A stretch of 6,303 nucleotides of DNA from JADHUC01 sp964617665 (GCA_964617665.1 CAZUAH010000730.1:1-6303), one strand, 5' to 3'; positions 1 through 6,303 are shown, numbered from the stretch's first letter. The notes: generated from the letters alone by a model not told the origin. Made by a program: numbers and translations.

Positions 1-1760
1 AAAGTGTGTTCGACGAAGTTCTTGTCGCCGCGACTTCCCTTTTCCGCGTTGCCGATCTTCTCGAAAGCCTGACCGTCGGCGGAGACTAGGACATCGTAGA
101 TCTCGTGGCTCCCGCCAATGGCACGCTCGTAAACGACCACGCGGCCGACGATGGCCGGAGTTGTGAGTTCGATGAGGATTTCGAGCGGCTGGGGTTGCGT
201 GGGAAAGCCGAGGAAATGATCGAAACGATCCGGGATGCCGTTCGTAAGGCGAGCGGGGCAGAAATGCGGCTGGGAAGCGCCGTCCGAGGGTGTGACTTTG
301 GCTCGGTAAGCAAGGTTGTCTTTCTGAGACTCGGGATCCGCGAAAGGTGTCTCGGGGAGTTTGAATTGGGCGATTCTCTCCAGAGTGGGGAGGGTGCCTT
401 CGTAGCGGCCCTGGTAATTGGCGAAGTTCTCTTCGCCTGCCCGGTTCCAAGCCGCACTGGCGACCGCCGCCAGACGTGGCAGGCAGAGCGGAATCAGATT
501 TTCCTCTCGACCTTCCCACCAGGGCATGCAGAAACCGAGCATACCCTCCGTTGTCTGGGTTCTGTGCGGCTTATGGAACGTCGGAAAGCCATGGTTGATA
601 TGTGCGAAGCTTTGGATGTCCCAGTTGTAGCACCGCTCAGTATCAACGGCGGTGAACATTGTTCGCGGATAGTGATCGACGATGTACAGCGGATACCAGG
701 CTGCGTTCACGACCTCGTATCCGGCATCGAGCATCTGCTGCGCGGGAAAACTGACGGTCCGCCAATTCATGTGGACCACATTTTCGGCAACTCTGTTCTT
801 GCCCTCGCCCAGCGGTGGGCCTTCCCAGACGATGGTTCGTTTGCCCTGCGCGTTGATGAATTGGTTGAGCCGATTGATGAAGTCTCGCTGGTCGTTCACG
901 GGGACTCCGTACGCCTCGTCCGCGCCGATGTGGACGTAGGGAGTCGCCTTGAAGACGCTGACGAGTTCGGCGATGAGCGTCTCAATCCCTTTCTGTGCTT
1001 CCGGCCTGGTGGCCAACTCGGTGGAGGTCTTGCCGAACACCTCGGGGTAGACGCGTCGGAGAATACCGGAATGGCCTGGGGCCTCCAGTTCAGGGATGAT
1101 GGTCACGCCGCGAGCTTGTGAGTAGTCTTCGAGAGCAACGAAGTCATCCCAACTCCAGCCGGCGCGTTGGCTGTAGAGCTTGGGAAAGGCTTTTGACGGC
1201 CAAGAGAAGAGCTGATCGTCGGTGAGATGAAGCTGAAGGTAGTTCGCCTTGTAGAACCACATCATGTCGACGACTTGTCGAAGCGTTGCCGGCAAGTGTG
1301 GATTGCGCCCCATGTCGATCATGAAACTGCGGTAGGGTCGATCCGGGTGATCCTCGATCGCCATCTGGGGCCAAGCGGCTTGTTCGCCATGCAGCGTGAC
1401 CGTCTGCAGGAGGCTGGCGGCGGCGTGGGCTGCCCCTTGCGCCGACGAGGCGCCCACCCTGAGATGGGCGTCGCCGCTGCTGATCGTGTAGCCTGCCGGG
1501 GCAAGCGAGTCATCTCTGACGAATCGGATAACGGCCGCAACTTTGTCGGCGTCGGTCCTCGCAGCGTCGGGTACGCCAATCTTCCTGAGGGCTGCGACGA
1601 AGGCCTTCACCTGGTGCTCGAATTCCGGAGCATCGCAGTGGACGATGTGTCCTGTGATGACGGCCGCCTTCTCGAGTTCAGCGTGTTGTGGTGCAGGAAC
1701 GATCTGTCCCGATGCGGTAGCGACAACTGCAAAGAACGCGATGAGTGGGCGAGTTAGCAT
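1..1760 (-). CDS. Secreted GH20 beta-N-acetylhexosaminidase with C-terminal F5/8C-like domain (partial, C-terminus off window)
   Basis: This frame stays open from the ATG at 1760-1758 to the left edge, giving 586 residues with no stop. The N-terminus MLTRPLIAFFAVVATASG is a signal peptide, probably cut after G18 (A16-S-G18), so the enzyme is exported. Residues about 20-135 resemble the small GH20b domain that precedes the catalytic barrel. The barrel, about 140-460, carries the family's landmarks: R144-SFMIDMGR, HLTDDQ (178-183), PELEAPGH ending at H230, the catalytic pair HIGADE with D281 and E282, and the late WWE (W414, W415, E416). In GH20 the Asp orients the substrate N-acetyl group, which acts as nucleophile, and the Glu is the general acid/base; terminal GlcNAc or GalNAc is released. 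From about 478 onward the sequence (YDVLVSADGQAFEKIG near the end) looks like a discoidin/CBM32-type carbohydrate-binding module. The start has no strong Shine-Dalgarno site. It is divergent from the transporter operon. The family is very likely; the exact glycan is unknown. Confidence 0.93.
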   Translation of the reverse strand, partial: MLTRPLIAFFAVVATASGQIVPAPQHAELEKAAVITGHIVHCDAPEFEHQVKAFVAALRKIGVPDAARTDADKVAAVIRFVRDDSLAPAGYTISSGDAHLRVGASSAQGAAHAAASLLQTVTLHGEQAAWPQMAIEDHPDRPYRSFMIDMGRNPHLPATLRQVVDMMWFYKANYLQLHLTDDQLFSWPSKAFPKLYSQRAGWSWDDFVALEDYSQARGVTIIPELEAPGHSGILRRVYPEVFGKTSTELATRPEAQKGIETLIAELVSVFKATPYVHIGADEAYGVPVNDQRDFINRLNQFINAQGKRTIVWEGPPLGEGKNRVAENVVHMNWRTVSFPAQQMLDAGYEVVNAAWYPLYIVDHYPRTMFTAVDTERCYNWDIQSFAHINHGFPTFHKPHRTQTTEGMLGFCMPWWEGREENLIPLCLPRLAAVASAAWNRAGEENFANYQGRYEGTLPTLERIAQFKLPETPFADPESQKDNLAYRAKVTPSDGASQPHFCPARLTNGIPDRFDHFLGFPTQPQPLEILIELTTPAIVGRVVVYERAIGGSHEIYDVLVSADGQAFEKIGNAEKGSRGDKNFVEHT

Positions 1761-1819
1761 TTCAATACCGCCGATTGATCAGAGGAAAACCTGGATCTAA
1801 CTGAGGGTGTCCGGGAATT

Positions 1820-1890
1820 GGGAGGGCGAAGCTCCTGCTGAGCCGGATTCTTGTCATCAACGCGCGGCTCGGCAGGAGCCTCGCCCTCCC
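1820..1890. repeat. Long palindromic repeat, copy 1
   Basis: Two 26-nt arms, 1820-1845 and 1865-1890, are reverse complements except at two positions and enclose a 19-nt loop. The left arm begins GGGAGGGCGAAGCTCCTGCT and the right arm ends CTCGCCCTCCC. One of the two non-matching pairs would be a G-U wobble in plus-strand RNA. The arms nearly match those of copy 2 when that copy is inverted: one difference over the 52 arm bases, against five in direct orientation. The loops do not resemble each other. The pattern suits a dispersed REP- or MITE-like element. I remember similar arms from Verrucomicrobiota-type genomes, but this is unchecked. Confidence 0.88.
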
Positions 1891-2192
1891 GAAAACCGTG
1901 GAATCCAGCGTTTCGAAATCCCGCACGCCTTCATCTAACTCCGTGCGCATCTCTTCTTTCGCAATCGCGACGCGAGATTGCCGCGAATGAACTGTAGACA
2001 ACCTCAATGCCGCGGGAGATATGCTAATCCTCGTCAGACGTAGGGGCAAGCTGCTTCGCGGCGGGGCGTGGTGGTCAAGCTGCTGCGTAGGATCATAAGG
2101 ATGACTCCTAGAACAGGAGGACTCTCGCGACATCGCAATGGGACGTGCTGTTGAGATAGTCCGCGTGCTCAAGTAGGCTTTCTGTGAGGCGG

Positions 2193-2287
2193 TTTCAAAA
2201 CCGGGAGGGCGAGGCTCCCGCCGAGCCGAAACTACGCGAATACACGGCTCAGCAGGAGCTTCGCCCTCCCGAAAATCGGTTTTGAAA
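2193..2287. repeat. Outer 10-bp inverted repeat flanking palindrome copy 2
   Basis: TTTCAAAACC (2193-2202) directly abuts the left arm of copy 2, and its exact reverse complement GGTTTTGAAA lies at 2278-2287, seven bases beyond the right arm. Together with the inner arms this makes a nested palindrome of 95 bases. Copy 1 has no equivalent outer repeat. It could be the element's true end or an insertion-site palindrome. The last base of the outer repeat is the A of an upstream in-frame ATG at 2287, which argues against that codon being the transporter start. Confidence 0.7.
2203..2270. repeat. Long palindromic repeat, copy 2 (inverted relative to copy 1)
   Basis: The arms are 2203-2228 (starting GGGAGGGCGAGGCTCCCGCC) and 2245-2270, with a 16-nt loop. 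They pair with three differences out of 26. The right arm is the exact reverse complement of the left arm of copy 1, and the left arm differs by one base from the reverse complement of the right arm of copy 1. A 15-nt direct match, TCGCCCTCCCGAAAA, also ends both copies (1881-1895 and 2261-2275). The element ends 67 bases before the preferred transporter start and could shape the 5' end of that mRNA. Confidence 0.88.
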
Positions 2288-2337
2288 TGCCTTCATGTTG
2301 CACAAGGGATATCGAGTCAACTCGTAGTTGCGCAGAC

Positions 2338-3648
2338 ATGAATCAATCAAAGCTGGCATTGAAATCGCATAAGCGTTTCTGGATTCTCGGGATGATATTC
2401 ATCTGCGTGATCATCAATTACGTTGATCGCAGTTGCATTTCGGTTGCCGCACCGGCCTTGAGAGCAGAACTGGGGATCGATTCGGTGAAGATGGGGCTAG
2501 TCTTCTCCGCCTTTGCCTGGACGTATGCGGCGCTCCAAATCCCCGGCGGTGTGGTCGTAGATCTGATTCGCCCCCGCATTCTTTACACTATCTTGCTTGC
2601 CTTCTGGTCACTTGCCACCTTCCTCCAGGGCGTGGCGCAGAATGCCCTGGCCTTGATCGGTTGTCGGATGGGGATCGGACTTTTTCAGGCCCCGTCATAC
2701 CCCTGCCACAATCGCATGGTCACGAGTTGGTTTCCCGTGAATGAACGGGCCTCGGCAATCGCCTTCTACACATCGGGACAGTTTCTCGGTCTTGCCGTGG
2801 CGACGCCGATCCTCATGATACTGCAGGAACGTATCGGTTGGCGGGGCATGCTCTTGGTGGTCGGTAGCATCGGGGTCATCTGGGCGGTCGTATGGTACAC
2901 GTGGTATCGTGACCCGCTCGATCATAAGCGCGTGACACCCTCTGAACTTGATCACATCGCCCAAGGGGGCGGATTGGTCGACGGCGGCCGTTCGGTCTCG
3001 ATGCAGGCGTCTTTCGACTGGGCGGAGCTGAAACACCCCTTCTGCTACCGAAAACTCTGGGGCGTGTATCTCGGTCAGTTTTGCATGGGGGGCATCTTCA
3101 TTTTTTTCCTGACCTGGTTCCCCACCTACCTGGTCGACTACCGTGGCTTCGATTACAAGAAATCAGGCCTCTTGGCCGCCATCCCTTTTCTCGCGGCCTT
3201 CGCCGGTGTTCTGTTATCCGGTGTGTGCTCTGACTTTCTCAAGCGCAGAGGATTCTCGGGCTCTGTCGCACGAAAGCTCCCGGTCATCGTCGGGCTATTG
3301 CTCTCCGCAGCGATCGTAGGAGCCAACTACACCGACAACACCGTTTGGATAATGTTCTTCCTGTCCCTGGCCTTCTTCGGCAACGGATTGGCGTCGATTG
3401 CCTGGGTCTTTGTGTCGGAGATCGCCCCCAAGGACCTTTTGGGGTTGGTGGGCGGTGTATTCAACTTTGTTGGCAACCTCGCGGGCGTTGTTGTCCCGGT
3501 GGCTATCGGCTTTCTGATTAGCGGCGACGAAGGAGACTTCCGACCGGCCTTGGTTTTTGTCGCCGTCCTGGCGCTAATCGGCGTATTCAACTACACGGTG
3601 GTTGTCGGGAAGGTAGAACGCATTGTCTTGCCCGCCACGAAGCAGTAG
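2338..3648 (+). CDS. MFS transporter, anion:cation symporter family, D-galactonate transporter (DgoT)-like
   Basis: This is an inner-membrane sugar-acid uptake permease of 436 residues, counted from the ATG at 2338. An in-frame ATG at 2287 would add 17 polar residues including three Cys, and it overlaps a repeat. The later start places MNQSKLALKSHKRFW just before the first helix, as in the family, although no clear Shine-Dalgarno site precedes either. Twelve hydrophobic segments are expected, with a central loop around 190-235. Family marks are NYVDR (27-31), the motif A-like GVVVDLIRPR (71-80), R110, RMVTSWFP (126-133) followed by FYTSGQFLGL, GVYLGQF (242-248), FFLTWFP (256-262) and GGVFNF (372-377). 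From memory, these blocks align closely with E. coli DgoT, including Y28, R31, Y63, Q148, S353, W356 and N376 at sugar-contacting positions. Oddly, Q117 replaces the glutamate DgoT uses in proton coupling. The dehydratase follows after 9 bases, supporting aldonate uptake. The substrate remains unproven. Confidence 0.92.
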   Translation: MNQSKLALKSHKRFWILGMIFICVIINYVDRSCISVAAPALRAELGIDSVKMGLVFSAFAWTYAALQIPGGVVVDLIRPRILYTILLAFWSLATFLQGVAQNALALIGCRMGIGLFQAPSYPCHNRMVTSWFPVNERASAIAFYTSGQFLGLAVATPILMILQERIGWRGMLLVVGSIGVIWAVVWYTWYRDPLDHKRVTPSELDHIAQGGGLVDGGRSVSMQASFDWAELKHPFCYRKLWGVYLGQFCMGGIFIFFLTWFPTYLVDYRGFDYKKSGLLAAIPFLAAFAGVLLSGVCSDFLKRRGFSGSVARKLPVIVGLLLSAAIVGANYTDNTVWIMFFLSLAFFGNGLASIAWVFVSEIAPKDLLGLVGGVFNFVGNLAGVVVPVAIGFLISGDEGDFRPALVFVAVLALIGVFNYTVVVGKVERIVLPATKQ

Positions 3649-3657
3649 AAAAGTGCT

Positions 3658-4818
3658 ATGAAAATAACAAAGATCAAGACCTATCCTGTCAATATCGGCA
3701 TGGGCAGCCAGCTTGTGGTGAAGGTGGAAACCGATACCGAACACTATGGCTGGGGCGCTTCAGGCCTGAGCGGACGCGAGCTGGCCGTGGTCGGAGCCAT
3801 CGACCACTTTCGTAACTTGCTCATCGGCCGAGATCCGCGGCGCATCGGTGCCATCTGGCAGGACCTCTATCGCGGCCAGTACTTTGAAGGCGGGCGCGTC
3901 TTGACAGCGGCCATCTCGGCGATTGACATCGCGCTTCACGACATCAAGGGTAAGGCGCTCGGTGTTCCGGTCTACGAACTGCTCGGCGGCCGACAGCGTG
4001 ACTATGTGGACTGCTTCGCTTCTTTCATGTTCGCCAACCAAGCCGAGTTGCAGGACAAGGCCCGCCAGGCGGTCGATGGGGGCTGGCGGGTGCTTCGCCT
4101 GGCGCCCACCGATTTCACTTCCATGGACGGCTTCAGCCGATTCGAACCGCGCGAATCCATCGCCACCATGACCGGATGGCTCACTCAATTACGCCAGGAG
4201 ATCGGTTCCGGCATCACGCTGGGCATTGATTACCACCATCGCCTCAGCGCCGCGGAGACCGTGTCGTTTATCCAGCGCATGCCCGCGGGCACGCTCGATT
4301 TCATCGAAGAGCCCATTCGCGACGAAACGCCCCAGGCCTATGCCAGTCTGCGACAGATGATCGATGTCCCCTTTGCCTTGGGTGAAGAGTTCGCCTCCAA
4401 ATGGCAGTTCCTCCCGTACCTGGAACGCAATCTCACCCAGTTTGCGCGCATCGACGTGTGCAATGTGGGCGGACTGACCGAATCCATGAAGGTGGCCTCT
4501 CTGGCCGAGGCCCACTACATCGACCTCATGCCCCACAATCCGCTTGGCCCCATTTGCACGGCCGCCAGCATCCACTTGGCCGCCGCCTGTCCCAACTTCA
4601 GTTGGCTGGAAGAGGTCAATACCGACATCGAACCCTTGGGGACGAACGATCGAGAATTCTATCCCTTGCAGCCGGAATTGGATGGGACACGTTACCCCGT
4701 ACCCGATCAACCCGGCCTCGGCGTGGAATTCAACGAAGAACTGGCCCAATCCCAAACCTTCGAACAACGCGAGATCCCACGTCTGAAACGCGACGACGGC
4801 TCCTATACCAATTGGTAG
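3658..4818 (+). CDS. Enolase-superfamily sugar-acid dehydratase, D-galactonate dehydratase (DgoD)-like
   Basis: This 386-residue protein of the mandelate racemase/muconate lactonizing enzyme family is probably cytoplasmic. It has the usual N-terminal capping domain (about 1-120) followed by the barrel and the C-terminal part of the cap. Members remove water from an acid sugar through a Mg-stabilised enolate. Metal ligands would be D191, E217 (in FIEEP) and E243 (in LGEEF). H193 (in IDYHHR) would be the general acid, and the D266/H293 dyad (RIDVCN and MPHNPLGPI) the general base, with E318 near the end. These offsets equal those I recall for E. coli DgoD (D183, H185, E209, E235, D258, H285, E310), and the N-terminus MKITKI also matches. 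One difference lies on the second barrel strand: LRLAP here against FKLNG in DgoD. The ATG sits 9 bases after the transporter stop with no good Shine-Dalgarno site, so translation may be coupled. Subgroup and chemistry are well supported; galactonate as substrate is an inference from similarity and the DgoT-like neighbour. Confidence 0.9.
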   Translation: MKITKIKTYPVNIGMGSQLVVKVETDTEHYGWGASGLSGRELAVVGAIDHFRNLLIGRDPRRIGAIWQDLYRGQYFEGGRVLTAAISAIDIALHDIKGKALGVPVYELLGGRQRDYVDCFASFMFANQAELQDKARQAVDGGWRVLRLAPTDFTSMDGFSRFEPRESIATMTGWLTQLRQEIGSGITLGIDYHHRLSAAETVSFIQRMPAGTLDFIEEPIRDETPQAYASLRQMIDVPFALGEEFASKWQFLPYLERNLTQFARIDVCNVGGLTESMKVASLAEAHYIDLMPHNPLGPICTAASIHLAAACPNFSWLEEVNTDIEPLGTNDREFYPLQPELDGTRYPVPDQPGLGVEFNEELAQSQTFEQREIPRLKRDDGSYTNW

Positions 4819-4871
4819 CCCCCTTCCGAACGTCCCAGAGACTAAGGACCTGATTGTCTCCAATGCCCCAG

Positions 4872-4877
4872 TGAGGA
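4872..4877 (+). promoter_or_regulatory. Shine-Dalgarno site for the downstream secreted protein
   Basis: TGAGGA contains GAGG at 4873-4876, nine bases before the ATG at 4886. It is the clearest ribosome binding site in the window and fixes the start of the last gene over the internal ATG at 4934. The 67-base gap after the dehydratase stop holds no obvious terminator, so read-through from the upstream pair is possible. Confidence 0.6.
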
Positions 4878-4885
4878 AAACAGAG

Positions 4886-6303
4886 ATGAAAAGCAAGACG
4901 GCATGGATATGTTGCGCATGTTGGAGTTTCGGAATGAGCGTCGTCCTGGATGCGGACGTTCCGGTTCTGTTCGCATTTGGCGCCCCTGGCGTCGCGCAGG
5001 AAATCGGGGAGACAACTCGCGCGGATGATCTGCCCGTCGAATTCAAGGTCCTATGGGCAACGGATTCCGAACGTGACTACCGATGGACGCTTGTCGGAAA
5101 GAACGAAAAGGCGACGGAACAGGAAAAGCTGCATCCTGAGTTGAATGCGATTCAAACGATCTGGCATCTGCCGGTGGCAAGAGACAGAAGCATTTTGAAG
5201 TTCGAGTTTACGCGTCCGATCCGCAAGGGCGGCAATGTATTCCACCTCTATGTCAAAGCCGACGGTGATGAGGATACGGGAAGGAATCACGAAGGCGTCC
5301 ACAACGGCGTCGACTACATGTTCACAATGATCGACGGCGACCCGAATCACGCGAGCACGCGGCTGAATGTTTACGAGGCAGATGGCGGGGGACGTCGGGG
5401 CGTCTGCACCTTTTCGATTCGAGGCCAAGCGCTCTATATCGCCACTGAGATGACACTACAGCAACAAGACGGGCATTCCGTGTTTGAATACTGCGTCGCG
5501 TCGTACGTCAAGGACGGTGGCCCCAGCGCCGGCCTGGGATATCTCCAGGCGGTCTCTGAGGAAGCGCCGGAAACTTCCAACACCAGGCTTCTGGTGAATC
5601 CCGACATGCTTGTCGTCAACGGCGCGGCCCCAGGATGGCAGCTTGTCGGCGGACGCAGACCGATCGAAGCCAAGCTCGCTACGGACACAAAGGATGGCGC
5701 ATTGGTGCTTGACAACCTCTACTCTCCCGATCGTCTGTCTCAAACCGTAAGCCTTACTCCCGGCCATTATCTGTTGCGCGCGTTGGCCAAGACGAACGTT
5801 TTTCAAGTGCATGTCTTCGCCGAGAGCACGCGACTTCCTGTCGCCGTATCGGACGACTACCAATGGGTCGAGCTTCCTTTCTGCATACCACATTCCGGTG
5901 AAGCTTCTCATAGAGCGGCTCAGGTAGGATTCCGGTATCTGGCACGTCCGGCGACAGGAAACGCGTCGCGGCTGCCGGCCAGGCTTTCGGTAAAGAAGGT
6001 GGAGCTGATCCGTCTAGGCGACACGGTTTTGTCCGACCAGTGGGCGCAGACGTTGCCTGCGGACCGATTGCATCGGCTGAAGTTGCTCGAAAGATCGCCC
6101 GCTTGGAACCGTCCGGGGAAGGTTGTCTTTCAAGATGCATTCATTGGGACGGAACTGTGGCTGATGACACAGGAGGGCAAGGTCGACCACTCGTATGTCG
6201 GTCATCCCGATTTCAGCCTTGAAGGCAAATACCTGCATATTGGGTTGCGAAGGTCGCCTCGGGGACTTCTCAGGACGGACGGTTCCGCGCGGCATCTGAA
6301 CGA
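4886..6303 (+). CDS. Large probably exported protein of unknown function with beta-sandwich-like regions (partial, C-terminus off window)
   Basis: The frame is open from the ATG at 4886 to the right edge: 472 residues and no stop. I do not recognise a named family. The N-terminus MKSKTAWICCACWSFGMSVV is hydrophobic after two lysines, like an export signal, but D22 and D24 follow and a second hydrophobic patch runs to about residue 38 (GVAQ), so the cleavage site is uncertain. Residues about 50-225 look all-beta, with many aromatic and charged alternations; a DOMON- or CBM9-like fold is possible. Residues about 235-380 run from LLVNPDMLVVNGAAPGWQL through SLTPGHYLLRALAKTNVF and DDYQWVELPF to LSVKKVELIRLGD, the shape of a galactose-binding-like jelly-roll (CBM4/9 type). 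After about 410, FQDAFIGTELWLMTQEGK and SLEGKYLHIG...LLRTDGS resemble the first blades of a WD40/TolB-like propeller, as in oligogalacturonate lyase-type or sugar-sensing proteins. It is co-directional with the dehydratase, 67 bases downstream. The gene itself is well supported; the domain calls are by eye. Confidence 0.85.
   Translation, partial: MKSKTAWICCACWSFGMSVVLDADVPVLFAFGAPGVAQEIGETTRADDLPVEFKVLWATDSERDYRWTLVGKNEKATEQEKLHPELNAIQTIWHLPVARDRSILKFEFTRPIRKGGNVFHLYVKADGDEDTGRNHEGVHNGVDYMFTMIDGDPNHASTRLNVYEADGGGRRGVCTFSIRGQALYIATEMTLQQQDGHSVFEYCVASYVKDGGPSAGLGYLQAVSEEAPETSNTRLLVNPDMLVVNGAAPGWQLVGGRRPIEAKLATDTKDGALVLDNLYSPDRLSQTVSLTPGHYLLRALAKTNVFQVHVFAESTRLPVAVSDDYQWVELPFCIPHSGEASHRAAQVGFRYLARPATGNASRLPARLSVKKVELIRLGDTVLSDQWAQTLPADRLHRLKLLERSPAWNRPGKVVFQDAFIGTELWLMTQEGKVDHSYVGHPDFSLEGKYLHIGLRRSPRGLLRTDGSARHLN

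Larger units (their letters stand above)
1761..2337. other. Divergent intergenic region without a supportable gene
   Basis: This stretch separates the hexosaminidase from the transporter and should hold the promoters for both directions. It contains two long palindromes (1820-1890 and 2203-2270). The roughly 310 bases between them have no convincing gene. A 136-codon open frame on the minus strand (1762-2172) runs through the first palindrome and encodes arginine/serine/proline-rich sequence with no recognisable domain. The 9-mer CAAGCTGCT occurs twice (2047-2055 and 2076-2084), 29 bases apart, and could be chance or a pair of protein-binding sites. I found no convincing sigma-70 promoter pair, tRNA or rho-independent terminator. 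Confidence 0.7.

Noticed and set aside
105..1121. A 338-codon plus-strand open frame
   Set aside because: It lies entirely opposite the hexosaminidase, whose minus-strand frame carries every GH20 motif. The plus-strand translation has no recognisable domain, so it is an antisense shadow caused by GC-rich codons.
1227..1757. A 176-codon plus-strand open frame
   Set aside because: It is antisense to the N-terminal half of the hexosaminidase and shows no recognisable domain.
1995..2025. Possible sigma-70 promoter TAGACA - 19 nt - TATGCT
   Set aside because: The -35 match and the spacer are both poor, and it is over 300 bases from the transporter start.
1762..2172. A 136-codon minus-strand open frame in the intergenic region
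   Set aside because: Part of it is the translated palindrome (GRARLLPSRA) and the rest is low-complexity Ser/Arg/Pro sequence; there is no convincing ribosome site or domain.
2115..2176. AGGAGG at 2115-2120 followed by a 12-codon ORF (ATG 2138), a possible leader peptide
   Set aside because: The spacing of 17 bases is too long for a Shine-Dalgarno site, and the peptide has no run of regulatory codons or attenuator-like hairpin.
1814..2275. Palindromes considered as a CRISPR array or as a bidirectional terminator
   Set aside because: Two copies with long internal symmetry, unrelated loops and no regular spacers are not a CRISPR. No U-tract follows the arms, and the elements lie between divergent gene starts, not gene ends.
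2313..2324. Short palindrome CGAGTCAACTCG before the transporter start, a possible operator
   Set aside because: Five-base arms with a two-base centre are expected by chance, and no regulator gene is present to link it to.
4189..5046. A 285-codon minus-strand open frame
   Set aside because: It is antisense to the dehydratase C-terminal half and to the start of the next gene; both plus-strand proteins have clear motifs or a good ribosome site, so this frame is a shadow.

Overview
The window looks like a chromosomal segment from a Gram-negative, polysaccharide-degrading bacterium, most likely of the Planctomycetota-Verrucomicrobiota-Lentisphaerota group. This rests on GC-rich coding sequence, secreted glycan-active proteins, weak or absent Shine-Dalgarno sites before two of the four genes, and long GGGAGGGCGAGGCTCCTGCC-type palindromes of a kind I remember from such genomes. 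The assignment is an inference and was not checked by any search.

Layout: (1) Bases 1-1760, minus strand: a secreted family 20 beta-N-acetylhexosaminidase with a C-terminal discoidin-like (F5/8C) module, cut by the left window edge. (2) Bases 1761-2337: a divergent intergenic region of about 580 bases with no supportable gene, holding two copies of a long palindrome (arms of 26 nt). The second copy lies right against the transporter gene and has an extra outer inverted repeat. (3) Bases 2338-3648, plus strand: a major facilitator transporter of the anion:cation symporter family, closely resembling the E. coli D-galactonate transporter DgoT. (4) Bases 3658-4818, plus strand: an enolase-superfamily sugar-acid dehydratase whose catalytic residues match the spacing of D-galactonate dehydratase DgoD. 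(5) Bases 4886-6303, plus strand: the first 472 residues of a large, probably exported protein with two beta-sandwich-like regions and the apparent start of a beta-propeller, cut by the right edge.

How they may work together: the transporter and dehydratase are 9 bases apart and form a plausible two-gene uptake-and-dehydration unit for an aldonic acid, which would yield a 2-keto-3-deoxy acid. The hexosaminidase, transcribed the other way, would release terminal N-acetylhexosamine from extracellular glycans. The large secreted protein downstream may bind or process a carbohydrate. A shared substrate for all four is a guess. No kinase, aldolase or regulator is visible here.

Nothing in the window amounts to a clearly new system. 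The points most worth a second look are the paired palindromes, the glutamine replacing the proton-coupling glutamate in the DgoT-like transporter, and the unidentified modular secreted protein.
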